From the NCBI RefSeq assembly GCF_035934735.1, contig NZ_CP142396.1, positions 2,108,001 through 2,172,000 of the forward strand: a DNA stretch of 64,000 nucleotides. Reading direction: 5' to 3'. A program made the translations under genes and the position numbers. Of this stretch, positions 24,550-34,151 are shown in pieces; the stretch's first letter is position 1, and the number at the start of each line of letters is the position of its first letter. This stretch comes from Sedimentibacter sp. MB31-C6. GTDB taxonomy: Bacteria; Bacillota; Clostridia; Tissierellales; Sedimentibacteraceae. Below the pieces are notes generated by a model, which was not told the DNA's origin, did no database searches, and saw only the letters and a list, made by a program, of their open reading frames with translations.

Positions 24550-25590
24550 ATGGCTAAAATGGATGCCCTTGTAAAAAAATATGCAGAACCTGGATTATGG
24601 CTTGAAGAGGTTGATATTCCAGCACCTAATGAAGGAGAAGTATTAATAAAAATACATAAAACTTCAATATGTGGAACAGATGTTCATATTTATGTTTGGA
24701 ACAAATGGGCACAGGATACGATACCTGTACCAATGACTATAGGTCATGAATTTGTTGGTGAAATTGTTGAACTTGGAAAAGGTGTTAAAGATTTGAGTGT
24801 TGGAGACCTCGTTTCAGGAGAAGGTCATATTGTTTGTGGAAAATGTAGAAATTGCTTAGCAGGCAGAAGACATTTATGTAAAGATACAAAAGGAGTAGGA
24901 GTTAATCGAACTGGAATTTTCTCAGAATATGTAACATTACCTGCTACTAACATTTGGCTATGCGACAAGTCACTACCAGAAGAAATATTTAGTATTTTTG
25001 ATCCATTTGGTAATGCTGCACATACAGCATTATCCTTTGACTTACTAGGTGAAGATGTGCTTATTACTGGAGCAGGACCGATAGGAATGATGGCAGCGGC
25101 AATTTCGAAACATGCAGGTGCTAGGTATGTTGTAGTAACTGATATTAATGATTATAGACTAGATTTAGCAAAGCAAATGGGAGCTACTAGAGTAGTAAAC
25201 ACTAAAAACGAAAAAATAAGTGATATAATTAACGAATTAGGTATGAAGGAGGGGTTCGATGTAGGCTTGGAAATGTCAGGAAATGACATTGCGTTGAATG
25301 ATATGATAAATAATATGGTTCATGGTGGAAAAATAGCAATGCTAGGTTTGCAAGAGCCAAATACAGTGGTAGATTGGAACAAAGTAGTATTTAATGGCCT
25401 TCATATTAAAGGTATATATGGAAGAGAAATGTTTGAAACTTGGTATAAGATGCAATCTATGTTGAAATCAGGACTAGACATAACACCGGTTATAACTCAT
25501 AGATTTCATTATTCTGATTTTATAAAAGGTTTTGAAGCAATGACTAGTGGAAAGTCAGGCAAAGTAATACTTGACTGGACTAAAAAATAA
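24550..25590 (+). CDS. tdh: L-threonine 3-dehydrogenase
   Basis: A 346-residue zinc-dependent medium-chain dehydrogenase. Catalytic zinc ligands are seen in [10 protein letters not shown] and [10 protein letters not shown], four structural-zinc cysteines in [16 protein letters not shown], and the NAD-binding [13 protein letters not shown] near residue 175. It oxidises threonine to 2-amino-3-oxobutyrate, handed to the ligase encoded 13 bases downstream. The assignment is supported by length, the [11 protein letters not shown] segment of this family and the kbl neighbour. It has its own near-consensus promoter. Confidence 0.95.
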   Translation: MAKMDALVKKYAEPGLWLEEVDIPAPNEGEVLIKIHKTSICGTDVHIYVWNKWAQDTIPVPMTIGHEFVGEIVELGKGVKDLSVGDLVSGEGHIVCGKCRNCLAGRRHLCKDTKGVGVNRTGIFSEYVTLPATNIWLCDKSLPEEIFSIFDPFGNAAHTALSFDLLGEDVLITGAGPIGMMAAAISKHAGARYVVVTDINDYRLDLAKQMGATRVVNTKNEKISDIINELGMKEGFDVGLEMSGNDIALNDMINNMVHGGKIAMLGLQEPNTVVDWNKVVFNGLHIKGIYGREMFETWYKMQSMLKSGLDITPVITHRFHYSDFIKGFEAMTSGKSGKVILDWTKK

Positions 25591-25603
25591 AGGAGAAGAT
25601 TCT

Positions 25604-26794
25604 ATGCATGAAAAAACTAAACAAATCTATAAAGATATTTTGCAGGACATCAAAAGCAGTGGACTATGGAAAGATGAAAGGATTATAACAACACCTCAAT
25701 CTAGTAAAATTAATACTACTAATGTAAATGGAGTATTAAATTTGTGTGCCAATAACTATTTAGGGTTAGCTGACAATAAAGAAGTTATTGAAGCTGCAAA
25801 AAACGTCTATGATAATTGGGGTTATGGACTATCATCTGTAAGATTTATATGCGGTACTCAACAAATTCACAAGGAATTAGAAGATAAGCTAAGTGAATTT
25901 TTAGGTACAGAAGATACAATCTTGTATTCATCATGTTTTGATGCTAATGGAGGATTATTTGAAACAATTACCACAGATAATGATGCAATTATTAGCGATG
26001 AATTAAATCATGCAAGTATTATTGATGGGGTAAGACTTGCTAAGGCTAAAAAGTATAGATATAAAAATAATGATATGGATTCCTTAGAAGAGAAACTAAT
26101 CCAAGCCGACAAAGATGGAGCTGTAATAAAACTTATAGCTACGGATGGAGTTTTTTCTATGGATGGAATAATTGCAGACTTAAAGGGAATATGTGATTTA
26201 GCTGATAAATATAATGCTCTTGTAATGGTAGATGACAGTCATGCAGTAGGATTCATCGGTAAAAAGGGTAGAGGAACACATGAATATAGAGATGTAATGG
26301 GAAGAGTAGATATTATTACAGGAACATTAGGTAAAGCTCTTGGAGGAGCAAGTGGTGGATACACAAGTGGAAGAAAAGAAATAATAGATTTATTGAGGCA
26401 ACGTTCAAGACCATATTTATTCTCAAATACATTAGCACCAGCAATAGCAGGTGCATCATTAAAGGTTCTTGACATGATAACAAAAAGTACTGAGTATAGA
26501 GATAAACTAGAAGAAAATACAAAATATTTTAGACAGGAAATTAAAAAAATTGGATTAACGATAATTGATGGAGAACATCCAATAGTTCCTATCATGTTAG
26601 GAGATGCAGTTTTATCTCAGAAAATGGCCGAAATGTTACTGGAAAAAGGTGTATATGTAATAGGTTTTTATTATCCTGTAGTACCAAAAGGCAAGGCAAG
26701 AATAAGAACTCAAATATCAGCAGCTCATTCAAAAGAAGATTTAGACTTTGCAATAAATGCATTTAAGGAAGTTAAAGAAGAATTGAATATATAA
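25604..26794 (+). CDS. kbl: Glycine C-acetyltransferase (2-amino-3-ketobutyrate CoA ligase)
   Basis: A 396-residue PLP enzyme of the alpha-oxoamine synthase family: [41 protein letters not shown], and the PLP lysine in [14 protein letters not shown]. It splits 2-amino-3-oxobutyrate with CoA into glycine and acetyl-CoA, completing threonine breakdown with the upstream dehydrogenase. ATG 25604 follows AAAGGAGA; the longer frame begins inside tdh. It ends the two-gene operon. Confidence 0.95.
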   Translation: MHEKTKQIYKDILQDIKSSGLWKDERIITTPQSSKINTTNVNGVLNLCANNYLGLADNKEVIEAAKNVYDNWGYGLSSVRFICGTQQIHKELEDKLSEFLGTEDTILYSSCFDANGGLFETITTDNDAIISDELNHASIIDGVRLAKAKKYRYKNNDMDSLEEKLIQADKDGAVIKLIATDGVFSMDGIIADLKGICDLADKYNALVMVDDSHAVGFIGKKGRGTHEYRDVMGRVDIITGTLGKALGGASGGYTSGRKEIIDLLRQRSRPYLFSNTLAPAIAGASLKVLDMITKSTEYRDKLEENTKYFRQEIKKIGLTIIDGEHPIVPIMLGDAVLSQKMAEMLLEKGVYVIGFYYPVVPKGKARIRTQISAAHSKEDLDFAINAFKEVKEELNI

Positions 26795-26810
26795 CGAGGG
26801 GAAGGTTTCA

Positions 26811-26860
26811 TCCACCTTGTTGAAGTGGGGTGAGGCAATTGTTACATAATTGCTTCCGAT
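26811..26860 (+). repeat. 3'-UTR element, copy 1
   Basis: Between kbl and its terminator lies a block whose core TTGAAGTGGGGTGAGG-CAATTG and end CTTCCGAT recur at 42901-42938 with one mismatch and an 11-base insertion here. The insertion duplicates AATTG. It may be a small repeat or an RNA structure; no known family is recognised. Confidence 0.6.
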
Positions 26861-26914
26861 AATTAAAAAGAAAAACAGAAATTGTAAATACAATTTCTGT
26901 TTTTCTTTTTAATT
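26861..26914. terminator. Bidirectional terminator between kbl and the minus-strand TAXI operon
   Basis: A perfect 24-bp stem with a 6-base loop (26885-26890), A-rich on the left arm and T-rich on the right, so it can stop transcription from both sides: kbl on plus, permease gene on minus. Confidence 0.93.
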
Positions 26915-26926
26915 AGAAGGATTATG

Positions 26927-28930
26927 CTATATTGCTCCTTGAGGAACAGAAGATTTCTTTTTTTGTATGATGTAAACTATTGTTATGAATAATAAACCTA
27001 CAGCAACAAAGTAAGCTTTAGTTAAAACCATTAGTACTCCGCCTGCAACAAATAAGAATCTTTCAATATTTGACATCTTAGCTTTGAAAAAGCCTGTTAA
27101 TCCTGATGCGACACAAATAATTCCAATAACAGCTGTTACTACATCAAATAAAAGTAATAAAGGAGTTGTGCCTATCATAATCATTCTAGGACTAAAAACA
27201 AATATATATGGTATCATAAATGCTGCGATAGCAAGTCTAGTTGCTTGTACACCTGTTTTCATAGGTTCTGCTTTAGCAATTCCAGCACCTGCAACAGCAG
27301 CCAAACAAACAGGAGGTGTAATATCAGCAATTATACCAAAATAGAATACGAATAAGTGGGCTGCAAGTAATTCAACATCAAGCATCAATAAAGCCGGGGC
27401 TGCAATAGTAGATGTTATAACATAATTTGCAGTAGTAGGAACACCGATACCTAATATTATTGATGTAATCATTGTAAAGAACAATGTTAGGAATAATTTA
27501 TTTTGTGCTAATCCTACAATGACAGAACCCATTTTAAGTCCTAGTCCAGTTTGAGTAACTACACCGATTATAATACCTGCACAAGCACAAGCTGCAACAA
27601 CTGTTAATGCATTTCTTGCTCCATTGATTAATCCATTTACTATATCCTTGAAAGATAATCTAGTTTCCTTTTTAACATAAGAACATAATAAAGTTGTTAC
27701 TATGGCACCTAATGCCGCTCTTATTGGAGAGTATCCTTGTATTAGTAAAAACATTACAGCAATTATAGGTATAATTAAATGACCTCTTGTTTTCATAACA
27801 TGCTTAAATTTAGGTATTTGATCAGCTGGTAATCCTAGTAAATTTTGTTTTTTTGCTTCAAAATGAACTCCAGACCAAACGCCAAAATAATATAACATAG
27901 CTGGTATAGCAGCGGCCTTAATTATTTCTACATATGGTGTATTAGTGATTTCAGCCATTAAGAAAGCTGCAGCTCCCATAATAGGAGGCATTAATTGTCC
28001 ACCAGTAGAAGCTGTAGCTTCAACTGCACCAGCAAATTCTGGTTTGTATCCAAGTCTTTTCATCATAGGAATTGTAAAGCTTCCTGTACCTACAACATTT
28101 GCAACTGAGCTACCAGAAAGAGTTCCCATCATTCCACTTGAAATAACAGCAACCTTGGCTGGTCCACCAGGAGATTTACCATTAATTGCATTAGCTAGGT
28201 TAATAAAAAATTCTCCCATACCAGTTTTTTCTAAGTAAGCACCAAAAATTAAAAACATAAATATAAATGTAGATGAAACACCAATGGGAAGACCCATAAT
28301 ACCTTCTGTTGTAAAAAATAAATGTTGGGCAAAATTATTTAAGTCTACACCCCTATGAGCTAATTGTCCAGGGATATATGGACCTAAAAAGGCATAAGCA
28401 ATAAATAAAGTTGAAATTATAACCATTGGTAATCCTATAACTCTTCTAGCAGCTTCTAAAACTAAAACAACGGCTAATAGTCCTATCACCATATCGGTAC
28501 TAGTAATTAAGCCCATCCTAAAAACTATATCCTTGTAGAATACAACAACATATAAACACACAATTATTGATAATATTGCTATAGCTATATCCATAGGATG
28601 TATTTTATCTTTAGGCATATTTTTCTTTGCTGGATAAAGCAAATATATTAAGGAAAGACCAAATGCTAAATGTATGGATCTTAATATCATTGGTTCCATT
28701 CCAAGAAAAATTGCTGTATAAAGTTGAAATAAAGAAAAACATAAAAGTACTGCAGATATAAAAATATTTACTTTTCCTTTTAAAACCCTAAAGTTTGAAC
28801 CTTTGTCATATTTTCTAAGAATTTCATCGACTTGCTCGGCACTTATATTATCATCTATATCTTGAACCACATCTTGATTCTTATCATTATCAATATCTTG
28901 AACCATATCATGGTTTATTTTCTTATCCAA
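26927..28930 (-). CDS. TAXI-type TRAP transporter fused permease (second copy)
   Basis: A 667-residue fused DctQ-DctM permease with a charged N-terminal extension rich in Asp/Asn (residues 1-45) that the first copy at 8972 lacks. Family segments are AKVAVISSGMMGTLSGSSVAN, STGGQLMPPIMGAAAF and ADITPPVCLAAVAGAGIAKA. It works with the binding protein at 29522-30538, the two being separated by a DUF1850 gene, a common TAXI arrangement. Translation starts at TTG with AAAGGAGG eight bases before it. The ligand is unknown; dicarboxylic amino acids are plausible given the adjacent GlnK/GlnL-like regulators. Confidence 0.92.
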   Translation of the reverse strand: MDKKINHDMVQDIDNDKNQDVVQDIDDNISAEQVDEILRKYDKGSNFRVLKGKVNIFISAVLLCFSLFQLYTAIFLGMEPMILRSIHLAFGLSLIYLLYPAKKNMPKDKIHPMDIAIAILSIIVCLYVVVFYKDIVFRMGLITSTDMVIGLLAVVLVLEAARRVIGLPMVIISTLFIAYAFLGPYIPGQLAHRGVDLNNFAQHLFFTTEGIMGLPIGVSSTFIFMFLIFGAYLEKTGMGEFFINLANAINGKSPGGPAKVAVISSGMMGTLSGSSVANVVGTGSFTIPMMKRLGYKPEFAGAVEATASTGGQLMPPIMGAAAFLMAEITNTPYVEIIKAAAIPAMLYYFGVWSGVHFEAKKQNLLGLPADQIPKFKHVMKTRGHLIIPIIAVMFLLIQGYSPIRAALGAIVTTLLCSYVKKETRLSFKDIVNGLINGARNALTVVAACACAGIIIGVVTQTGLGLKMGSVIVGLAQNKLFLTLFFTMITSIILGIGVPTTANYVITSTIAAPALLMLDVELLAAHLFVFYFGIIADITPPVCLAAVAGAGIAKAEPMKTGVQATRLAIAAFMIPYIFVFSPRMIMIGTTPLLLLFDVVTAVIGIICVASGLTGFFKAKMSNIERFLFVAGGVLMVLTKAYFVAVGLLFITIVYIIQKKKSSVPQGAI

Positions 28931-28954
28931 TAATGTTTCCTCCTTTAATTAAAG

Positions 28955-29494
28955 TTAGTATATATCTGCAAAAACATCAGTAGAGATATTAAAAAATTTT
29001 TTTATCATATCTTTATCATAAACGTATATTTCTATAGAACAGTTTGGCTCTTTTAAAATGTCCATTAATTCATATTTTTTATCGCCTATCTGAAGCCAAT
29101 GCTTTGGAATAGGCGATATAATCATATTAATTTCATTGTAGATGGAATTTGTATAAAGAATGAATTTATCATCTTTAATTTCAAAATCTTTTTCATCAGC
29201 TAAAAAAGGCAAACCTACACCAAAAGATTCATATACAGTTTTATTTAAAATGATTTGGTTATTTTCATCTACACTGAAAAACTCTTCTGCAGGTGTTTTC
29301 ATTACAGAATGTGTATAACCTAGGGAAAAACTGTTGTTTGGCAGATAAAATTCGGTTTTAATTCCTGTTGTATTGTTTTGTATTACTAATATTTTACCAT
29401 TTTCAACATTACAGCCTAATATAAAAACAATAGAAGATAAAATGATTATGAAAATAATAGTAATTATGATAAATTCACTCTTAGAAAAATTCAA
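28955..29494 (-). CDS. DUF1850 protein of a TAXI transporter operon
   Basis: A 179-residue protein with one N-terminal membrane segment and an extracellular domain containing LGYTHSVMKTPAEEFFSVDEN, typical of DUF1850 proteins, which are encoded between TAXI binding protein and permease genes in many bacteria. Function is unknown; an assembly or coupling role in the transporter is assumed from genetic linkage. It starts at TTG with AAAGGA ten bases upstream. Confidence 0.82.
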   Translation of the reverse strand: MNFSKSEFIIITIIFIIILSSIVFILGCNVENGKILVIQNNTTGIKTEFYLPNNSFSLGYTHSVMKTPAEEFFSVDENNQIILNKTVYESFGVGLPFLADEKDFEIKDDKFILYTNSIYNEINMIISPIPKHWLQIGDKKYELMDILKEPNCSIEIYVYDKDMIKKFFNISTDVFADIY

Positions 29495-29521
29495 GTTGAC
29501 TCATTCCTTTATGTTATTTTA

Positions 29522-30538
29522 TTATTGTTCATCAAAGTATTTTTGTGCTCCAGGATGTAATTGAATACCAATACCATCAAGAGCAGTATCTATAGTTATG
29601 TCTTTTCCTACGTTGTGAGCTGCAGTTATTCTTTCACCATTACTATAAATTGATTTAACCATATTATATGCTAAATCTTCATCTAATTCACTGCTTACAG
29701 CAAGCATAGCCTTAACAGATAAAGTTTTTGCATCTTCAGTTTGTCCTTTATAAGTTTCAGCAGGTATAGTAAATTCAGTGTAGAATGGATATTCATTCAT
29801 CAAATTTTCAGCAACTTCTCCATCAATAGGAACAACAAATACATCGTTTTGAGTAGAAAGGTCAACGATTGCAGCAGTAGGAACTCCAGCAACTAAGAAA
29901 GCAGCATCCAATTGCTTATCTTTAAGACCTGTAGAAGCTTCAGAGAATGATAAGAATTTTGGATTAATATCTTCTTCGAAATCTAAACCAGCAGCAGCAA
30001 TGATTTGTCTAGCATTTGCTTCAACACCACTTCCTATTGCACCAACAGCAACTCTTTTTCCTTGTAAATCTGCTACGGATTTTACAGTTGGATCAGTAGT
30101 AACTAGTTGTAATGGTTCGCTGTATAAAGTACATAATCCTCTTATTTCAGGGAATGCTCCACCTTCGAACATTATTGTTCCAGTTTCAGAATAAGATGCT
30201 ATATCATTTTGGATTATAACAACTTCAACTTTACCTTCTTTTAACAAGTTAACGTTTGCTACTGATGCACCAGTACTTGTTGCGGTAGCGTTTACACCAT
30301 CAATATCTTTGTTCCATATTTCAGCAAAAGCTCCTCCAAGAGGGAAGTAAGTTCCCGCTGTTCCACCAGTACCAATATTTACAAATACTTGTCCACCTGA
30401 AGGAGCTTCAGGAGTTTCTTCGCCTGTGTCAGCATCAGTATCAGCTGGTGCAGGGTCTTGGCTACAACCGGTAATCATACCAACTGCAAGAATTGCAACC
30501 ATAAAAAGCAATACATAATTTGAGAATTTTCTTTTCAT
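29522..30538 (-). CDS. TAXI-family TRAP substrate-binding lipoprotein (second copy)
   Basis: A 338-residue binding protein with signal peptide and lipobox ITGC, an acidic linker (residues 28-48), then NIGTGGTAGTYFPLGGAFAEIW and the C-terminal IQLHPGAQKYFDE, hallmarks of the TAXI family. It is the first gene of a minus-strand operon followed by DUF1850 and permease genes. AAGGAGG precedes the ATG. The ligand cannot be read from sequence; it differs from the copy at 10928 in the binding region, so the two systems probably take up different compounds. Confidence 0.94.
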   Translation of the reverse strand: MKRKFSNYVLLFMVAILAVGMITGCSQDPAPADTDADTGEETPEAPSGGQVFVNIGTGGTAGTYFPLGGAFAEIWNKDIDGVNATATSTGASVANVNLLKEGKVEVVIIQNDIASYSETGTIMFEGGAFPEIRGLCTLYSEPLQLVTTDPTVKSVADLQGKRVAVGAIGSGVEANARQIIAAAGLDFEEDINPKFLSFSEASTGLKDKQLDAAFLVAGVPTAAIVDLSTQNDVFVVPIDGEVAENLMNEYPFYTEFTIPAETYKGQTEDAKTLSVKAMLAVSSELDEDLAYNMVKSIYSNGERITAAHNVGKDITIDTALDGIGIQLHPGAQKYFDEQ

Positions 30539-30633
30539 AAAATAACCTCCTTGAAAATTAGGCTTATAGCCTTTATATAAATATACGGATCAATTTCAAA
30601 AAAATACAATAAAACTCACAAAAAAACATAATT

Positions 30634-30664
30634 TATTAAAAAAGGTAATGCTTTTGCATTACCT
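30634..30664 (-). terminator. Terminator after the response regulator gene
   Basis: Read on the minus strand, AGGTAATGC-AAAA-GCATTACCT is followed by a T-run. It ends the two-component operon, or separates it from the TAXI operon just downstream. Confidence 0.85.
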
Positions 30665-30667
30665 AGA

Positions 30668-30723
30668 CTGTAGGGTATGCATTGCATGCATACCGCGGGA
30701 CGCATACAATGCGTACCCTACAG
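30668..30723. repeat. REP-like palindromic repeat, double unit
   Basis: Two inverted units form one large dyad: CTGTAGGGTA at the left end pairs with TACCCTACAG at the right, and each unit has its own inner palindrome (for example GGTATGCAT-TGC-ATGCATACC). Members of the same family recur at 32956, 40611, 44491, 45701 and 52037. Confidence 0.9.
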
Positions 30724-30747
30724 TGTGAAATATATCCATTCAGGTTA

Positions 30748-31590
30748 CTATTCTACATTAATCATGAGACCATCGATGAACTTTTTAATATTTACTTTTC
30801 CAGATGAATTCTTTTTGCCTCTTATATAATCCATTTCAGATTTTACTTCTTCAAAATTATATAAACTATTTGCATAGGTAATAAATATTTCATTCATATA
30901 ATCCTCAATACCTAAATAAGCGAGGTTTGTTAATCCCTTTGATATCGCTCTTCTAATTCTTTGTTCCATGTTTTTAGAATTAGAACTTAAAATACTACAT
31001 ATTTCATTTATACCTATTTCAAAAATGTTTTTATTGTTTTCTATAAGAAACTGGCATATATCGATAATATCTTTTGCTCCTTTTTCTCCCGACATTCCTA
31101 ATTTATTTAATACTAATTTGATTTTTTTTACTTTTAAATAAGATAAGTTTTGAGAAGGGTTCATGTTTTCGTTATCTCTATCATAAATAAATAAATCTTT
31201 AATTTTCTCCAAAGTCAATTTGAATTTAATTTTTTCTGTTACATTTTCTATTACTTTTTTCACTTCAATAATATTAATAGGTTTATTAATAAAGAAATCT
31301 ATACCAGCTGAATAAGCTTTTCCAACAAGATTTTTAGATGAGACTTGAGATATCATTATATATTTCATATTACTATTAATTTTATTCAATTCATTTACAA
31401 CTGTTATACCATCCTTTTCAGGCATTAATAAATCTACTAGAACTATATCAGGTGAAAGTGCAGCAATTTCTGAAGTGCATTCATTTGCCTTTAATGAATA
31501 GCCACAAACTGTTCCTAAATCATTATCTTCTATTATATTTTCTAACATTTTTATTACAGTAATATCATCATCAATAATATATATTCTCAT
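30748..31590 (-). CDS. GlnL/YcbB-type response regulator
   Basis: A 280-residue response regulator. The receiver domain shows IIDDDITV, the phosphorylation aspartate in LVDLLMPEKDG near residue 56, and the switch lysine in FINKPINI. The C-terminal domain (from about residue 150, KVKKIKLVLNKLGMSGEKGAKDI) resembles the YcbB DNA-binding domain of Bacillus GlnL rather than the usual OmpR or LuxR types. GlnK-GlnL controls glutamine uptake in Bacillus. The kinase gene lies directly upstream, and the TAXI operon directly downstream is the likely target. GGAGG precedes the ATG. Confidence 0.85.
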   Translation of the reverse strand: MRIYIIDDDITVIKMLENIIEDNDLGTVCGYSLKANECTSEIAALSPDIVLVDLLMPEKDGITVVNELNKINSNMKYIMISQVSSKNLVGKAYSAGIDFFINKPINIIEVKKVIENVTEKIKFKLTLEKIKDLFIYDRDNENMNPSQNLSYLKVKKIKLVLNKLGMSGEKGAKDIIDICQFLIENNKNIFEIGINEICSILSSNSKNMEQRIRRAISKGLTNLAYLGIEDYMNEIFITYANSLYNFEEVKSEMDYIRGKKNSSGKVNIKKFIDGLMINVE

Positions 31591-31591
31591 A

Positions 31592-32857
31592 CTAATCCTC
31601 CATGTTTATTACTGGAATTTTAATTTCAAATTTAGTTCCAATTTTTTGACGGGATGATACTCTAATATCACCATTAAAATAATCATTGACTAATGTTTTT
31701 ACGTGGGTAAGGCCGATTCCTCTGTATACATCACCAGTATAATAGTCAAATTTTGTAGAAAAACCAGGATTGAAAATATAATTTATGTTTTCTTCAGTTA
31801 TCCCCTTGCCGTTATCCTCTATAATTAATATGTGATTTTCGTTTTCTTTTTTATGACGTATTCTCACGAAATTATTGCTCTTATAAGGATCAAATGATTC
31901 AATTGCATTGTTAACTAAATTTCTCATTATCGACATCAATTGAAAGTGATTTTTTGTAGTAAAGTTTTCTTCATATCTAAAATCAAGTAAAACAGACATA
32001 TATTTTCCTTCAAGCATAGTATAAGTGCTATCCTTCAAAATATAGAAAATATCCTTTATACTCATTTCAGTTAATTCAATCTTATTTACCAAGTTGCTTT
32101 CTATTCCTTTTATGACCCTTAAATAATCTTTTTTAATTTCATGAATATCTTTTGTTATATTTAAAGATAAATTAATTATTTCATCAGAATTATCAGAAAT
32201 AGAAAGTTTTTCATAAAGTTTGTAAGAATTACTCATTATGTTTTCTACATCATCAGTGTTTTTTCTCATTAAATATATTTCGCTTATTAAGCTTGAGTTT
32301 ATTAGTATCAAATTTTGGTATCGTTTTTCATGATCTTCCTTTGTTAATAATATTTTATAGTTTCTTATGAGTATTAATATAATTAAAGCCATGGTGGCTC
32401 TAGTAGTCGCAATCATGAATAAAACAAACAAGTATGGTATTTTGTCAATATTATAAGTAAGATTCATCCTTATAAAAACTTCAAAAACGTTTGCAATAAA
32501 GTCGCAAGTTAAAATTAGCAAAAACATTTTAGAGAAATGATAATATGGAAAAATTTTTAATAATTTAAAAATAAAACCATAAATTAAATAAAATAAGGAG
32601 CCTGGATAAACACTATAAAGAGCTTGTACAATTTCAACATCTCTAATAACGAGAATAAACAATCTAATTATAAAAACCATAATAGCTGTAATAGCTGAAG
32701 CATGCATAACATTTAAATCATTATAAGTCAATAATAAAATAGGGAAAATAATTACAGATGTTGAAACACGAAAACCATCAATAATAAAGTTAAAATATAT
32801 TTGTGAAGTTATAGTTACAATTAAGCCTATTATAAACATTTTCTGGAATTGTTTCAT
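31592..32857 (-). CDS. GlnK/YcbA-type sensor histidine kinase
   Basis: A 421-residue membrane kinase. About six membrane segments fill residues 1-175, followed by a helical dimerisation part with a probable phospho-histidine in DIHEIKKDY near residue 250, then a GHKL ATPase domain: MRNLVNNAIES (N box), IEDNGKGI (G1), FNPGFSTKF (F box) and RGIGLTHVK (G2). Layout and H-box match Bacillus YcbA (GlnK). The ATG at 32857 is preferred over TTG 32869 because TTGAGG then sits as ribosome site. One base separates it from the response regulator gene. The signal is probably an amino acid or related acid; this is inference. Confidence 0.85.
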   Translation of the reverse strand: MKQFQKMFIIGLIVTITSQIYFNFIIDGFRVSTSVIIFPILLLTYNDLNVMHASAITAIMVFIIRLFILVIRDVEIVQALYSVYPGSLFYLIYGFIFKLLKIFPYYHFSKMFLLILTCDFIANVFEVFIRMNLTYNIDKIPYLFVLFMIATTRATMALIILILIRNYKILLTKEDHEKRYQNLILINSSLISEIYLMRKNTDDVENIMSNSYKLYEKLSISDNSDEIINLSLNITKDIHEIKKDYLRVIKGIESNLVNKIELTEMSIKDIFYILKDSTYTMLEGKYMSVLLDFRYEENFTTKNHFQLMSIMRNLVNNAIESFDPYKSNNFVRIRHKKENENHILIIEDNGKGITEENINYIFNPGFSTKFDYYTGDVYRGIGLTHVKTLVNDYFNGDIRVSSRQKIGTKFEIKIPVINMED

Positions 32858-32955
32858 ATTTAGCCTCAATATTTTTTAATATAAAGTATTATATATCATA
32901 ATTGTAATAATTACAAATATGATAATATTTTAACAATTAAGGCTTGAATTAACGT

Positions 32956-33005
32956 TGTAGGGGACGCATTGCATGCGTCCCGCGTCATGCAATGCGTCCC
33001 CTACA
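32956..33005. repeat. REP-like palindromic repeat, double unit
   Basis: A near-perfect 50-base dyad (TGTAGGGGACGCAT at the left, ATGCGTCCCCTACA at the right) between the folT and sensor kinase genes. It is the most symmetrical copy of the repeat family in the window. Confidence 0.92.
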
Positions 33006-33039
33006 TTTTAGACTGATAAGAAGACGGTTTATTAATAGT

Positions 33040-33792
33040 TTACATAGATAGTTTTTTACTTAAAGCATTTAATATTGAAGCAATAATTACTGAAAACAAA
33101 GGAATCATAAAAAAGTTAGTAAAAATTCTTGCAGGTAAAAATACATATACTCCTTTACCATACAGGATTGACAAAAAGTAAGTATTGAGAATTATTGAAG
33201 TGATTAATTGTGTTACTGATACAGTAAATACAATTTTATTGATTTTTAAATTTTTGCTACTTATTGATGTTAATTTAATTGGAATAATTAAATAAGTAGC
33301 CACTAATATTAAAAAGCTAATAATATATAAAAGACTTAAAGGTTCACCGTTATACATAATCCAATTATTATCAATGGACATAACACCTTCTGATATAAAT
33401 ACACTAACAAAGCCAACTGAAAGAAGTGATATAAATATGGTATTTAGTAAATTAAATTTTATATCTTTTTTAATATACTTAAATATTAGTCCAGGAATCA
33501 TACCGCTTAAAGCACTGACTAATGTAAAACCTGGGAAAAATGGACCACCTGGTTTAACCATGAAATTTATAAGATCGGCTGCTGCTCCAGTACAAAATCC
33601 AGCTAATGGACCTAAAACTATACCTGAAAGCATTATTGGAATTGAAGCGAAATTAATTCGTAAAGCAGGTAAACCTGCTAATGGAATATAAATTTCAAAC
33701 ATTACTTTAAGAACTAAGCTCATTGAAATAAATAAACCTGCTCTTACAATTGTTAAAGACGTGAATTTTTGTGTTGTAGTATTACTACTCAT
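33040..33792 (-). CDS. folT: Folate ECF transporter S component
   Basis: A 250-residue membrane protein with about six segments and the FolT signatures RINFASIPIMLSGIVLGP, GAAADLINF and PFFPGFTLVSALSGMIPG. It binds folate and works with a general ECF energising module encoded elsewhere. The assignment is strongly supported by a tetrahydrofolate riboswitch in its leader. It is longer than common FolT proteins (about 170-180 residues): a middle stretch of extra residues around 125-190 carries one or two added hydrophobic segments. AGGAGG precedes the ATG. Confidence 0.88.
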   Translation of the reverse strand: MSSNTTTQKFTSLTIVRAGLFISMSLVLKVMFEIYIPLAGLPALRINFASIPIMLSGIVLGPLAGFCTGAAADLINFMVKPGGPFFPGFTLVSALSGMIPGLIFKYIKKDIKFNLLNTIFISLLSVGFVSVFISEGVMSIDNNWIMYNGEPLSLLYIISFLILVATYLIIPIKLTSISSKNLKINKIVFTVSVTQLITSIILNTYFLSILYGKGVYVFLPARIFTNFFMIPLFSVIIASILNALSKKLSM

Positions 33793-33880
33793 TGTTTTTC
33801 CTCCTAATTTTGAGCAAAGTAATACCTCCGCACCTTATAGGAGAGTCATCAAATAGTAGTATCTTGATATATCTCAAATA

Positions 33881-33969
33881 CAGCGGAAGCGACAAGACAC
33901 CGCAGACATAGTCTTTCGTTTAAGAGCGACCTCCCATCTCTTAACACTTAACGCATCTTATCTACTCTG
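33881..33969 (-). promoter_or_regulatory. Tetrahydrofolate (THF) riboswitch
   Basis: Read on the minus strand from 33969, the leader contains GAGTAGAT, CGTTAAGTGT, GATGGGA-GTCG, ACGAA and GCGGTG-CTTGTCGC-TTCCGC in the order and spacing of the THF riboswitch consensus. Between aptamer and folT, a CTCC (33838-33841 region, minus strand) could pair with GGAG near the gene, consistent with control of translation or termination by bound folate. Confidence 0.92.
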
Positions 33970-34083
33970 TTGATTTTATTTTTATTATATGTTGATTATA
34001 ATATCATATAGTCGAAAATATGTCGATAGTGTTTTTACCTTATCTTTAAATTGTATATTACATTTTATATTACATAAATTCAA

Positions 34084-34112
34084 TTGAATATTTACCAATT
34101 ATAGTATATAAT
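34084..34112 (+). promoter_or_regulatory. SigA promoter of ilvE
   Basis: TTGAAT (34084-34089), 17-base spacer and TATAAT (34107-34112), about 40 bases before the ilvE start codon. Confidence 0.75.
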
Positions 34113-34151
34113 ATTTATATAAAAATTTAAATTAATATAAGGGAGGCTGTT

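Larger units (their letters stand above)
33793..34151. other. Divergent regulatory region between folT and ilvE
   Basis: This 359-base gap holds the folT expression platform and THF riboswitch on the minus strand, an AT-rich stretch (33970-34080) likely containing the folT promoter, and the ilvE promoter at 34084-34112. I see no T-box or other leader in front of ilvE. Confidence 0.8.

Noticed and set aside
27084-28238. Plus-strand ORFs opposite the second TAXI permease
   Set aside because: They are antisense shadows of hydrophobic codons in the permease, with no ribosome site or family motif.
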